Assembly: GCA_963718635.1 (NCBI GenBank)
Contig: OY970367.1
Span: 3,410,001-3,474,000, forward strand
DNA length: 64,000 nucleotides
Source of the DNA: JAIOQJ01 sp963718635
GTDB lineage: Bacteria > Planctomycetota > Planctomycetia > Gemmatales > Gemmataceae
Direction: 5' to 3'
A model generated the notes under the pieces. It was not told the origin of the DNA and made no database searches. It saw nothing but the letters and a program-made list of their open reading frames with translations. The position numbers and the translations under genes were made by a program. Of this stretch, positions 8,611-17,727 are shown piece by piece. Positions within the stretch are counted from its first letter, which is position 1. The number at the start of each line of letters is the position of its first letter.

Positions 8611-9911
8611 TTACGGGAACAAGCCGCGTGTTGCCTTTTCGTTCGCTACTTTTTGTACGCCGAGCGTTAAAGCCGCAAGGCGCGTTGTTAGATTCTTGGC
8701 AGCGCCAATGCCCGCACCTTGTGATAGGCCTTCAGCATTAGTTCTTTCAGCTTGGCGTTCACCTGGTCTTCATCCCAGAAGTATTGCTGAAGGTCTTGCA
8801 CCCATTCGAAATAGGAAACCGTTACGCCGCCTGCGTTGCAGAGAACGTCAGGAATCACGAAGATGTCGTTTTGCTGCAGGATCAAATCGGCTTCCGGAGT
8901 TGTTGGCCCATTAGCGCCCTCGGCCAACAGCTTGCATTTCAGCTTGCCGGCATTTTCGGCGGTGATGACCCGTTCAAGCGCGCAGGGCGCCAGGATGGTG
9001 CAGGGGATTGTCAGCAGTTGATCAACGGCAATCGACTCGGCCTCCTTGAAGCCCTTTACCGTGCGGTTGATCTGGACGTACTTCGTCAGCGCATTGATGT
9101 CGATGCCCTTCTTGTTCATAATCGCGCCGTCGCGATCGCCGATGGCGATGACCTTGATCCCGCGGCCCACGAGCTCCTGGCAGACAACCGAGCCGACGTT
9201 GCCGAATCCCTGCACCACGGCGGTCGCGTCGCTGGCGCTGATGTTCAGTTCCGTCAGCGCTTCCATGATGCAAAAGACGACGCCGCGACCTGTAGCCTCG
9301 CGCCGGCCGACGCAACCGCCGAGCTCGATCGGTTTGCCCGTCACGATTTCGGGACAGGCATAGCCGATCTTCATGCTGTAGGTGTCCATGATCCAGGCCA
9401 TCGTCTGCTCGTCGGTGCCGAGATCGGGCGCCATGACGTCGATGCGTGGCCCGATGATCGGGAGCACCTCTTCGGTATAACGTCGCGTGAGCCGTTCCAG
9501 TTCACCCTTGCTCATCGATGTCGGATCGCAGGCGATGCCTCCCTTGGCGCCGGAGAAGGGCAAGTTCATGATGCCGCACTTCCACGACATCCACATGGAG
9601 AGCGCAGCAACTTCGCCCAGATCGACGGAAGGCGCATAGCGCAATCCCCCTTTCGAAGCGCCGCTGGTGAGTGAATGCTGTACGCGATAGCCGGGGAAAC
9701 AGCGTGTTTCGCCATCATCCATGCGGATGGGAATGTTGACGACCAGCGAGCGTTTGGGCACGCTAAGCCGTTCGATGATGCCGGGATCGCAATCCATGAC
9801 GCCGGCGACGGTTTGCAATTGCTTGCAAGCCATCTGGTAAACCGGCGAAGTGGAAAAGATCGGCGCAGGGGCTTGGCGAGGCGTTTTGGCGGGGGCCGGA
9901 GAGGCGGACAT
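8611..9911 (-). CDS. Glu/Leu/Phe/Val dehydrogenase, frameshifted near C-terminus
   Basis: An NAD(P)-dependent amino acid dehydrogenase of about 430 residues, most like glutamate dehydrogenase, converting glutamate to 2-oxoglutarate and ammonia. Seen are the substrate Lys region (SGASKGGLRYAP), PFSGAKGGIACDP, the catalytic-domain APDLGTDEQTMAWIMDTY, the Rossmann motif VVQGFGNVGS and NAGGVTVSYFEWVQDLQ. As read, the frame stops at 8688 after RALALPRI. A one-base shift near 8700 restores the conserved tail AKNLTTRLAALTLGVQKVA...RGLFP with a stop at 8611-8613. The start at 9911 (MSASPAP) is chosen because GGAG lies just upstream; an in-frame start at 9935 is possible. Confidence 0.88.
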
Positions 9912-9966
9912 GCAATGGTCTCCATGACGTGACAAAAGGTCGTTCCTTCAATTATACAATCAAAGA

Positions 9967-10832
9967 ATGGCAAATCTCATTATCGGCTGCGGCTATTTGG
10001 GGATCCGCGTTGCAGCGCTTTGGTGCAGCCAGGAGAAACAGGTGGCCGCCTTAACGCGTAGTCGAGCGGATGAACTTCGCGCCGCGGGCATCGATCCCAT
10101 CATTGGCGACATTTCTGAGCCTGCCCGGCTCGGGTCAATGCTGCGTGCCGATACGGTTTTGTATGCAGTCGGCTGGGATCGAACATCCGGACGCACGTTT
10201 CAAGAAACATACATCGACGGCTTACGCAATGTGCTTGAGGCCTTGCCCGCGCCCAATCGTTTCATCTACATCAGCAGCACGAGCGTCTACGGGCAGGATG
10301 ATGGCAACTGGGTGAACGAACAATCGCCGACGACGCCAACCGAAGCCAACGGCAAGATCGTGCTCGAAGCGGAGCAGCTGCTGCGTTCAAAGCTACCCGA
10401 CGCGATCGTGCTGCGATTCGCCGGCATTTATGGGCCTGGCCGAATTCTGCGTCAGAAAGCGATCGAAAAAGGAGAGCCGTTGCTCGGCAATGCCGACAAA
10501 TGGCTGAACTTGATCCATGTTGATGATGGCGCCCAAGCGGTTTTGGCAGCTGAGGGCGCGCTGTCAAAGGCGAGACCTACCTGGTGTCCGATGGCCACCC
10601 GGTTCGTCGTCGCGAATTCTATACATTCATGGCGGAGCAGCTTCACGCGCCGGCCGCCCGCTTCGAACCATTGCCCGCCGGAGCGCCGCTCCCGCCGCAT
10701 GAGACCGGCAATCGGCGGATTGACAGCGCCAAAATGGCTAGGGAACTGGGGGTTGCATTGCGATTCCCTGACTATCGCGCGGGATTGGCGGATGCGATCG
10801 CGCGATCGCGCTCCGCCGAGCGTCGCGGCTAA
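9967..10832 (+). CDS. NAD-dependent epimerase/SDR family protein, frameshifted
   Basis: An extended or atypical SDR protein of about 288 residues, similar in layout to the YeeZ group. It has the N-terminal NAD-binding motif IIGCGYLGIR, the serine region FIYISSTSVYGQ, and the FAGIYGPGR and NLIHVDD segments. Near 10568 one base appears to be missing in AAGGCGAG: frame 1 continues as unrelated sequence to 10845, while the other frame gives GETYLVSDGHPVRRREFYTFMA and ends at 10832. The restored reading is reported. It is divergent from the dehydrogenase, with about 55 bases between the starts. Substrate unknown. Confidence 0.82.
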
Positions 10833-10900
10833 CCGCTTTCCGTAGAATCTGCTTCAGGCGAATATCGCAAATCGCAGCCATCGCGGAGGCGGGCTGATCC

Positions 10901-11835
10901 ATGGAACCGGGCAATAACTGGCTGCTGGTGTTTATCGCGTGCCTATCGTTCGCGCTGGCCTTCATCGGCTCATCAGTAGGGCTGGTGCTCGGCCAGCTTC
11001 GTTTGCCTTTGCTGATCCAATACATGAAGTCGCCGAGCGGCGGGGCAGCGATCAACCTCATTGTTTCGGTGCTGGCGCCTTGGCCGGGACCGTGCGGCAC
11101 ATTCGCGATGGCCGGGTGTCTTGGACGGGCTTGGCCGTCATGGGCATCCCTTCCGTGGCAGGCGCTATCATTGCGGTGTTGCTGTTCTCGCACGTCAATC
11201 CGCTGTGGTCGTATCTTGCCATCGGCTTCGTGATGATCGTTTCCGGCGTCAGCATGATCCGCAAGAAGAAGGCCGACGTGCCTGCGGTCGAAATGTCGAT
11301 GGCTCGGCGCATGACGTTTGAAGTTATCATCGGCCTTGGCCTCGGCGCCCTCGCGGCCGTCACCGGGCTTATGCTAGGCAGTATTCGCCTGCCGATGATG
11401 ATCAAGTATCTGCGCATGGACCCCAAAGAAGCCATCGGCACCAACATGGCCGTCGGGTCACTTACCGGGCTCATTGGCGCGGCTACTGCTTTTATCTCCG
11501 GCTCGAGCCATCTGAATTGGTTGATCTTGGCGATGGTCGTGCCGCCGACGATGATCGGCGGCTACTTGGGTGGCTGGATCACCAGCAGGCTCAACAAAGG
11601 TACGGTTCAGAAACTGGCCGGCTGGGTAGTCGCTAGCACCGGAGTCCTGCTGATTGGCCAAGGCGGTTATCAACTCGGCCGTCGCGACAACACCACGCCG
11701 CCGCCTGCCGTCGTCCACTCCGCGGATTACGGCTACGACCGCGAAGTCTACGAAGAGGACCCAGAGGACGAAGAGTATCAGAAGTGGTTGGAAGAGGATT
11801 ACCTCTTCTTTCCGTTCGACTGGGGGGAAGGGTAA
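10901..11835 (+). CDS. TauE/SafE family membrane permease, frameshifted
   Basis: A polytopic inner-membrane protein of the sulfite exporter TauE/SafE family. The N-terminal part (WLLVFIACLSFALAFIGSSV, then the LRLPLLIQYM repeat) is in one frame from ATG 10901, with GGAGG upstream. Near 11073 one G seems lost in GTGCTGGCGCC and the protein continues in the next frame with IPSVAGAIIAVLLFS and the second half repeat TGLMLGSIRLPMMIKYLRMDPKEAIGTNM. The two LGxxRLPxxIxYM repeats are the internal duplication of this family. The C-terminus is an unusual acidic tail rich in Glu, Asp, Tyr and Trp (about 35 residues). The transported anion is unknown. Confidence 0.85.
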
Positions 11836-12655
11836 AGCACGCTGGATTTGTGGCAACAGGCCTCCCGGCCTGTTGAGATAGTGGCAACGTTGCCACTCCG
11901 AACGGTTCGCAGTCGATTCTTCGTGGCAACAGGCCTGCCAGCCTTATCGTTACACACAACCCGGTTCGCCGCTTGCTTTGAGCCTGAAAGGCTCATTCGA
12001 CCAGCCCAGGCCGGAGACCCGGCTTGCCGGGTCGAAGGCCTGGGTCGATCAGAACCATGACCTATCGGCCCTGTAAGGGCCGTTCATCGGCAACTTCTCG
12101 ATAAAACGCATTAAAGTTAACTCAGAATACGAGAAATTCATCGCTTGGGACGAAGGGATTGGAAGTGATTCAGCGTGAACGGCCCTTAGAGGGCCGAATC
12201 ATGTGGTCGTCGCACACCCAGGCCTCCGTCCCTTTCAGGGACTACGGCCTGGGCTGACAGAACGAGCCTTTCAGGCTCGAATTCAGAAAACCACCTGACT
12301 TGTGGGTAACGATAAGGCCTCCCGGCCTGTTGAAGTGGGTGGCAACGTTGCCACTTCGAACCGTTCGCAGTCAGGTCGAAACGTTTTCCACCGTTTACAG
12401 TCGAGTAAAAACGTTTTCACTTCGAACCATTCGCAGTCACGTTCAAACAACATTCCGTGGAATTATTCAAACTCGGGTCGGTCGCCAGTTAAACCAACTA
12501 CCTTCCCCCCTGAAAGATGCGCATATTTTCCAGTTGACGTATTTCCCTAGCCGATGTAAGTGTTGCACTCTCGCTGACTGCCTAGCAGAATCGCAGGTAA
12601 AATGGGCAATCATTGTTCATTTATGGTCTCGAGAGCACTGACTTGGAGCAGCTTA
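11836..12655. repeat. Non-coding repeat field between TauE and DegT genes
   Basis: No credible gene is seen. The region is packed with short palindromes: CAGGCCTCCCGGCCTG at about 11858 and 12316, a related CAGGCCTGCCAGCCT near 11930, and GTGGCAACGTTGCCAC at about 11879 and 12340. A copy of the family 1 nested palindrome lies in the middle. From 12360 to 12450 come spaced direct repeats built on TCGAACCRTTCGCAGTC and AAACGTTTTC. The segments flanking the nested palindrome match each other as inverted repeats (TATCGTTAC / GTAACGATA), so the larger element may be one compound unit. Confidence 0.7.
11977..12280. repeat. Nested palindromic element, family 1, copy b
   Basis: A longer copy (about 304 bases) bounded by TTTGAGCCTGAAAGGCTC and GAGCCTTTCAGGCTCGA, with internal CCCAGGCC/GGCCTGGG arms and a GGCCCTGTAAGGGCC / GGCCCTTAGAGGGCC pair. 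About 100 bases of AT-richer sequence (near 12090-12180) sit at the centre, closely matching copy c at 49738-50040 (shared GACGAAGGGATTG...AAGTGwTTCAGC). Confidence 0.85.
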
Positions 12656-13813
12656 ATGGCCAATGACTTCAACCATATACCCGTCGCCATGGTTGACCTC
12701 TCCGGGAACGAAGAAAAGTACGTTGTAGATGCCATTCGCAGCACTTGGATCTCGTCCTCCGGCGAGTACCTGCAGCGATTTGAACGAGAGTTCGCGGACC
12801 TATGTCAAACGCGTTCGGCCCTTGCTGTCTGCAATGGGACGGTGGCGCTTCATCTCGCGTTGTTAGGCTTGGATGTGCGTCCCGGCGACGAGGTGCTGGT
12901 GCCGTCGCTCACTTACGTCGCCACCGCGAATGCCGTCCGTTATGTGGGTGGCGAGCCCGTCTTTGTCGATGTCGATCCCGATACCTGGTGCATGGACCCG
13001 GCACGGATTGAAGATGCGATCACTCGGCGGACAAAGGGAATCATTCCTGTCCACTTGCTGGGCCATCCGGCGGACATGGATCGAATCAATCAAATCGCGG
13101 CCGTGCACGGGCTATGGGTGGTGGAAGATGCCGCCGAGGCACTGGGCGCGACTTACAAAAAGAAGCCGGTGGGCGGTTTGGCCCAAGTTGCGACCTTCTC
13201 CTTCTTCGGAAACAAAACGATTACCTGCGGCGAAGGTGGGGCGGTCACACTCAACGACGAACAACTTACGATGCGCCTGCGCACTTTGCGCGGCCAGGGC
13301 ATGGACCCGAGCCGAAGGTACTACTTTCCGATTACCGGCTACAACTTTCGCTTAACCAACTTGGCTGGCGCCGTTCTCTGCGGCCAGATGGAGCGGACAG
13401 CAGAAATCTTCGAATGCCGTAAAGCGATATTTACCCGCTATAACCAATTGCTGCGAAGCGTGCCCGGCATCCACTTACAACCGGTGGCCCCTTGGGCGGA
13501 ACTATCTCCGTGGATGTACGCCTGCACGATCGACTCGACGAAGTTCGGTTGCAGCCGCGATGAATTGATTGCCGAGTTATCCCGCCGGCACATTGAAACT
13601 AGACCCATGTTTATCTCACTGCACACGCTCCCCCCTTTCCGCGAGGAGTCGCGTGCCCGGCGCGAACGGTTGCCAGTCACCGAACGACTGAGTGAATCGG
13701 GGATTATGCTGCCGACCTACACCCGCCTGACAGAGCTGGACCAACATCGCGTGGTGAATGCCATTCGCGAAATACACGAGGAAGCCTGCCCCTCGCTTCG
13801 CCGGGCGGCCTGA
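12656..13813 (+). CDS. DegT/DnrJ/EryC1/StrS family aminotransferase
   Basis: A PLP-dependent sugar aminotransferase of about 385 residues, acting on nucleotide-linked keto-sugars for surface glycan synthesis. Visible are the GTVALHLAL cofactor region, SLTYVATANAVRYVGGEPVFVDVD, the VVEDAAEALGATY Asp that contacts the pyridine N, and the PLP-binding Lys in FSFFGNKTITCGEGG, followed by GYNFRLTNLAGAVLCGQ. ATG 12656 (MANDFNHIPVAM) is chosen because GGAG lies 7 bases upstream; an in-frame ATG at 12602 would add 18 atypical residues. The gene is intact. The GNAT and glycosyltransferase genes downstream fit a glycan-modification cluster. Confidence 0.93.
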   Translation: MANDFNHIPVAMVDLSGNEEKYVVDAIRSTWISSSGEYLQRFEREFADLCQTRSALAVCNGTVALHLALLGLDVRPGDEVLVPSLTYVATANAVRYVGGEPVFVDVDPDTWCMDPARIEDAITRRTKGIIPVHLLGHPADMDRINQIAAVHGLWVVEDAAEALGATYKKKPVGGLAQVATFSFFGNKTITCGEGGAVTLNDEQLTMRLRTLRGQGMDPSRRYYFPITGYNFRLTNLAGAVLCGQMERTAEIFECRKAIFTRYNQLLRSVPGIHLQPVAPWAELSPWMYACTIDSTKFGCSRDELIAELSRRHIETRPMFISLHTLPPFREESRARRERLPVTERLSESGIMLPTYTRLTELDQHRVVNAIREIHEEACPSLRRAA

Positions 13814-13855
13814 AACGGAAACTGCTTCACTGTGCCACGCGACTCTGCCGTTTTT

Positions 13856-13929
13856 GGCGAGCCGGGAGCGTCAGCGACCGGAGAAAGACCTGTGAAGTGT
13901 TCACCGGTCGCTCACGCTCCCGGCTCGCC
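13856..13929. repeat. Palindromic element, family 2, copy b
   Basis: Almost perfect inverted repeat with arms GGCGAGCCGGGAGCGTCAGC and GCTCACGCTCCCGGCTCGCC. It lies between the aminotransferase stop and the acetyltransferase start and may end transcription of the former. Confidence 0.85.
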
Positions 13930-13969
13930 AACCTGGCTTTGGGAGCTAGAGGCTGGAGGGATTCAAACA

Positions 13970-14437
13970 ATGAACTCACACTCGATAATTCGGCCTGTGA
14001 GCGCAGGTGATGCGGAAAAGCTCGGTGCTTTCTTTGAAGCGATCGACCGCGATGAAGAAACGAGACCTTTTTTTCACCCGCATCCTTTGTCTAAAGACTA
14101 CGCAGTGGAACTTTGTAACCGAATCGAGCGGATCAAAGATGCCTATTTTATCGCCCTCCAAAGCCACGGAATCTCCGCATACTCGATGCTTCGCGGCTGG
14201 GATGAAGGCTATCAGATCCCCAGCTTCGGCTGCTGCGTTCATCCACAACTTCGCAATGCCGGCCTTGGCAAGCAATTGCTCGCCCATGCCATCGATGAAA
14301 GCCGAAGTCGGGGCGCCGAGAAGCTTCGCCTCACGGTATTTAAAAAAAACGAACGCGCGATCGCTGTCTATCGGCGCTTCGGCTTTGAGTTTACGGACAA
14401 GAACAATGAAGAATACATCGGTGTTTTAAAGCTTTGA
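13970..14437 (+). CDS. GNAT family N-acetyltransferase
   Basis: A 155-residue GNAT-fold protein that would transfer an acyl group from acyl-CoA to an amine. The acetyl-CoA binding motif A is present as VHPQLRNAGLGKQLLAHAID, followed by motif B with LTVFKKNERAIAVYRRFGFE. The ATG at 13970 is preceded by GGAGG with a 10-base gap, so the longer in-frame opening from 13832, which runs through a palindromic repeat, is rejected. Its position next to a sugar aminotransferase suggests acetylation of an amino sugar; this is inference from context only. Confidence 0.88.
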   Translation: MNSHSIIRPVSAGDAEKLGAFFEAIDRDEETRPFFHPHPLSKDYAVELCNRIERIKDAYFIALQSHGISAYSMLRGWDEGYQIPSFGCCVHPQLRNAGLGKQLLAHAIDESRSRGAEKLRLTVFKKNERAIAVYRRFGFEFTDKNNEEYIGVLKL

Positions 14438-14559
14438 ATTCAGATCGACTGTCTAACAGAAGCGACGGGATTTCAGGCTATCAAAGTCAGTCCGATTCAA
14501 AGCCGCCAATATAGACTGCCAGGCCTTGCCGGCCAGTTGAGAACAGGAATAAACAAAGA

Positions 14560-16185
14560 ATGAACTCTCCGAGCAATCGACTCATCGGTAAATTGTCAAA
14601 GCCATTCCGTAGGCATTTGACCCCTAAGATAGTTATTGCCGGGAACAAGGCCTTCGATCAAGAAACATTTAACTCAGACGGAGAGTTTCACGTCGGCTTC
14701 TGGATGATCTGGGAGTCGGGCGGTCAAATCGGGACGATTTTGCCTAACGAAGGCATCGGCGTATATGCGTGCAATTTAATCAAAGGGATATTGGAGGCGA
14801 ACGAGGCGGTACACCTTACAGTCGTCTGCCGGCAGTCCGAGCTCGTCGACTTGCGCAATTCGCTGCCTCAATCAAAGCGACTGCGTATCCTCACGGAAGC
14901 TGGCTCCGAGCCGACTGCTAGCACCGATGGCGAAATGTTTCACTCGGAAACCGAGCCTTATGGGGGCATTCGCCAAGGCCTTGGCCGAGCTATCGCATGC
15001 ATCCGAAGCAAGATTCAGCAAATGACTAGCCCGCGCTGGCTGGTGACTTATCTGGTCGCCAAGTTAGGAGGCAAAGCAGGCCGGCTTACTTTTATATCCC
15101 TGCTGCCGCTATTGGCGGCATTCCACATTGTTGGAGCGTACGCTGTTACGACCGCTCGGCTAGCGCTTCGACTGTGGCGCATATTTTGGCATTCGGCGCT
15201 ACGGCTAAGTAAGCGATTTTCCGCAAAGGGCTCTCCGGCAAACGGCCAGCGCGGAATGTTGCGGCAAGCGGTGGACACCGCAGGTTGCGACGTCTGGTGT
15301 CTGCCTACGGTGAACACTGCGTTCCCAAGCAATCTGCCGACCGTACTTCTCTTGGATGGCTTGATCGCCACGCATTTTCCGAAAGGCCTAGCGGACGAAG
15401 CCGTTGTGGTGGGCTTACGTAATGCGCTAAAAAACAGCCAGCAGGCCGCGGCAGTTGTTACCATGACCGAGTATATTCACCGCAAGGACTTGATAGGTGA
15501 ACTCGGCCTGCTCCCCGACAAGGCGCGCATTGTGCGGCCGGCTTATTCGAATTCCAGCTTCCGCACCTTATTGCCATCGAATAATGAAAGCCAGGGCGCC
15601 GGATTTGGACCGTTTCTTTATTTCCCAGCTCGCAATCGGTCATATAAAAATCTCCACCTGCTCATCATTGCGCTGTCGACTCTACGCCGTAAATACAAGC
15701 GTCCTGATCTCGGGATGGTGCTGACGTGTGGCGGAAGTTACGAAAATTTGAATGAGACAATCGCACTTCTTTATGCCCTAGATCTCCAGAGCAGCGTTAG
15801 GATAATTCTGGATTGCAACCGTGGGGACGTAACAGCTTTCTACCGGCAGTGCACGGCGGTCGTGATCCCCAGTTTCTACGAAGGAATCGGATTGCAGTTT
15901 TTCGAGGCCTTAGAAGAGTCGGCGCCGTTGATTTGCTCCAATATCGGGACACTCAGAGAACATGCCGAGCATATGGGCCTGCCCATACCTATGTTCGACC
16001 CGAACGATCCGGACGACATGGCGCGTGTCATTGATGAGACGCTTATCGATCGTTCCAAAACGCTAAGTGATCAGCAGGAAGCCTATCAGAGGCTGGCGCC
16101 GCGCAATTGGCAGACTGTTGGGGAAGAAGTATCTGCAGATTTTTCAGCAGGCAGCCGTCGCAGGGAATGCGGCCCGAGCGGTTAA
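14560..16185 (+). CDS. Glycosyltransferase, GT4-like (first of a tandem)
   Basis: A GT-B fold glycosyltransferase. The conserved donor-binding half includes FLYFPARNRSYKNLHLLI, the RIILDCNRGDVTAFYRQC helix, and the GT4 signature VIPSFYEGIGLQFFEALE with the nucleotide-binding Glu. The N-terminal half carries an unusual insert of about 100 residues with hydrophobic stretches (residues about 165-225) that may be membrane-associated. As read the frame ends at 16185, but the last 25 residues are atypical. Removing one G from the GGGG run at 16120-16123 joins NWQTVG to KKYLQIFQQ and runs straight into the next glycosyltransferase. The two may therefore be one two-domain protein of about 940 residues. 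Confidence 0.83.
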   Translation: MNSPSNRLIGKLSKPFRRHLTPKIVIAGNKAFDQETFNSDGEFHVGFWMIWESGGQIGTILPNEGIGVYACNLIKGILEANEAVHLTVVCRQSELVDLRNSLPQSKRLRILTEAGSEPTASTDGEMFHSETEPYGGIRQGLGRAIACIRSKIQQMTSPRWLVTYLVAKLGGKAGRLTFISLLPLLAAFHIVGAYAVTTARLALRLWRIFWHSALRLSKRFSAKGSPANGQRGMLRQAVDTAGCDVWCLPTVNTAFPSNLPTVLLLDGLIATHFPKGLADEAVVVGLRNALKNSQQAAAVVTMTEYIHRKDLIGELGLLPDKARIVRPAYSNSSFRTLLPSNNESQGAGFGPFLYFPARNRSYKNLHLLIIALSTLRRKYKRPDLGMVLTCGGSYENLNETIALLYALDLQSSVRIILDCNRGDVTAFYRQCTAVVIPSFYEGIGLQFFEALEESAPLICSNIGTLREHAEHMGLPIPMFDPNDPDDMARVIDETLIDRSKTLSDQQEAYQRLAPRNWQTVGEEVSADFSAGSRRRECGPSG

Positions 16186-16219
16186 CGTTGAAGTCCGGCC
16201 GCAGCCTTTGAAGATTTTC

Positions 16220-17380
16220 ATGATGTTGCAGACTCCATATCTGGGCGGCGTCTGGACGGCCACGAAAGACCTGATTCGAAGCGTAGCCGAGTTGAATCGA
16301 GTACGAGGTCAACTTGACTTAACGTTCGGCATCAGAAGCGAACAGACCGACATCGATGGCCTGGAGCAGTTTCTGCCGTTAGAGAAGTTAAAATATGCAA
16401 TCGTTCCGGCGGACCAGTTGGGCCGAGTCGTTTCGTTCGATGCCCTGTTTGCAAGCGACGACACGCGTCGCGATTCGCCTCATTTCTCGGTGGTCGCCAA
16501 CTCAACTGCTTTGAATGCGGACGCCTGGATAGCTCTGGTCGATCGCTTCTGGGCGCCGTTGCTTCCGGATCGACCGTACGGCGTAATCGTCTACGACATG
16601 ATCCAACATTATTGTCCGGAAGCCTTTGAGCCGGAATTCTTCCAGATGTACGAACAGGCAATGAAGCCAACGGTCCATTATGCGGATTTGGTTATGACGA
16701 CCAACGCGGTGACGCAGGAGGATGTTCGTCGATTCATTGGAAACGCCAATGCAAACATTAGGCGTGCGTCTGTTTCCTTTGAAGTGGAAGCACGCTTCGT
16801 CGGCTGCAAAGCGGAACGGGTGCAACTGCCGCGAACGCCATTCATCCTGAACGTGAATAATGGCTCGCCGCATAAAGGGATCGAACTGATGTTGCGCGGC
16901 CAAGCGAAACTTTGTTCGCAACTCGGCGCCGCTGCACCCCTGTTGGTCGTCTGCGGCAATTATACACAAGCCTATACAAAGAATTACAAAGGACCGCCCG
17001 ATCTCGTCGCCTGGAAAACAATTCGTCAGTTGGTCGTCGACCTGAAATTGGTGGAAGGCAGGGATGTGATCTTCCTCGGCCATGTGAGCGACGACCAATT
17101 GCTTTATCTATTTCAGGAATGCCGCATGGCCGTCAACAGTGCCCGTTACGATAACGGCAGCTTCAATCTGATCGAAGCCAATTATTACGGCAAACCCGCA
17201 CTGTCCAATCGCTATCCCGCCGCCGAATGGCTGTACGATCGCTTCCAGATACCCGTTCGCTATTTTCCCATCGACGACGCTGAAGGTCTCGCAACGGCGA
17301 TGCGCGAGGCGATGCAAACTCCGGCGCTCGATCTGACTGCCGTTCGTCAAAACCTGCACGCGCGAAGAACTCGGGCTTAA
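16220..17380 (+). CDS. Glycosyltransferase, GT4-like (second of a tandem), frameshifted at the end
   Basis: A second GT-B glycosyltransferase domain. It starts with the first Rossmann strand and glycine loop (KIFMMLQTPYLGGVWTATKDL) and has the donor-domain FILNVNNGSPHKGIELML, VIFLGHVSDDQLLYLFQEC and NSARYDNGSFNLIEANYYGKP (the E-x7-E-like region). ATG 16220 is a possible start but cuts the first strand, so fusion with the upstream domain is more likely. Near 17362 a one-base shift gives REELGLKHYAAEVYEMLVDLGRKG instead of the early stop at 17380. The native end is then near 17440, after which the frame runs into palindromic repeats. Acceptor and donor sugars are unknown. Confidence 0.8.
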   Translation: MMLQTPYLGGVWTATKDLIRSVAELNRVRGQLDLTFGIRSEQTDIDGLEQFLPLEKLKYAIVPADQLGRVVSFDALFASDDTRRDSPHFSVVANSTALNADAWIALVDRFWAPLLPDRPYGVIVYDMIQHYCPEAFEPEFFQMYEQAMKPTVHYADLVMTTNAVTQEDVRRFIGNANANIRRASVSFEVEARFVGCKAERVQLPRTPFILNVNNGSPHKGIELMLRGQAKLCSQLGAAAPLLVVCGNYTQAYTKNYKGPPDLVAWKTIRQLVVDLKLVEGRDVIFLGHVSDDQLLYLFQECRMAVNSARYDNGSFNLIEANYYGKPALSNRYPAAEWLYDRFQIPVRYFPIDDAEGLATAMREAMQTPALDLTAVRQNLHARRTRA

Positions 17381-17448
17381 GCATTACGCGGCTGAAGTCT
17401 ACGAGATGCTGGTCGACCTGGGTCGCAAGGGCAGGTCGCAATCTGGTA

Positions 17449-17675
17449 GCGGAAGTCGTCAGACTTCCGTTGTGAGACGTGGACTAACCGGAAGTCTGAC
17501 GACTTCCACTACTCGACACGCGTAGCGGAAGTCGTCAGATTTCCGTTGAACGGCTCTGGAAGTCTGACGACTTCCACTACGAAACCCGGAAGTCTGACGA
17601 CTTCCGCTACGAAACCCGGAAGTCTGACAACTTCCGCTACGAAACCCGGAAGTCTGACGACTTTCGCTACAATTC
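17449..17675. repeat. Cluster of GGAAGTC/GACTTCC palindromes
   Basis: Seven or so copies of the palindrome GGAAGTCGTCAGACTTCC or its complement GGAAGTCTGACGACTTCC are packed between the glycosyltransferase and the MoxR gene. The last four are tandem with spacer GCTACGAAACCC, giving a period of 30 bases; the earlier ones are in alternating orientation. Single changes (GACAACTTCC, GACTTTCG, CAGATTTCC) show decay. It is not CRISPR: the spacers are identical and the unit is itself palindromic. Confidence 0.9.
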
Positions 17676-17727
17676 CTATACTTTGCGTGTCTTAGCCAAT
17701 TGCGATCTTATAAAGGCAATTAACCCA

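Noticed and set aside
13832..13969. N-terminal extension of the GNAT gene
   Set aside because: It runs through a palindromic repeat, while ATG 13970 has a good ribosome binding site.
16067..16219. Upstream extension of the second glycosyltransferase with its own start
   Set aside because: The residues before LGKKYLQIF are a shadow of the first glycosyltransferase read out of frame.
17590..17675. Regular 30-base repeats that could be taken for a short CRISPR array
   Set aside because: The spacer GCTACGAAACCC is the same each time and the repeat is a full palindrome.
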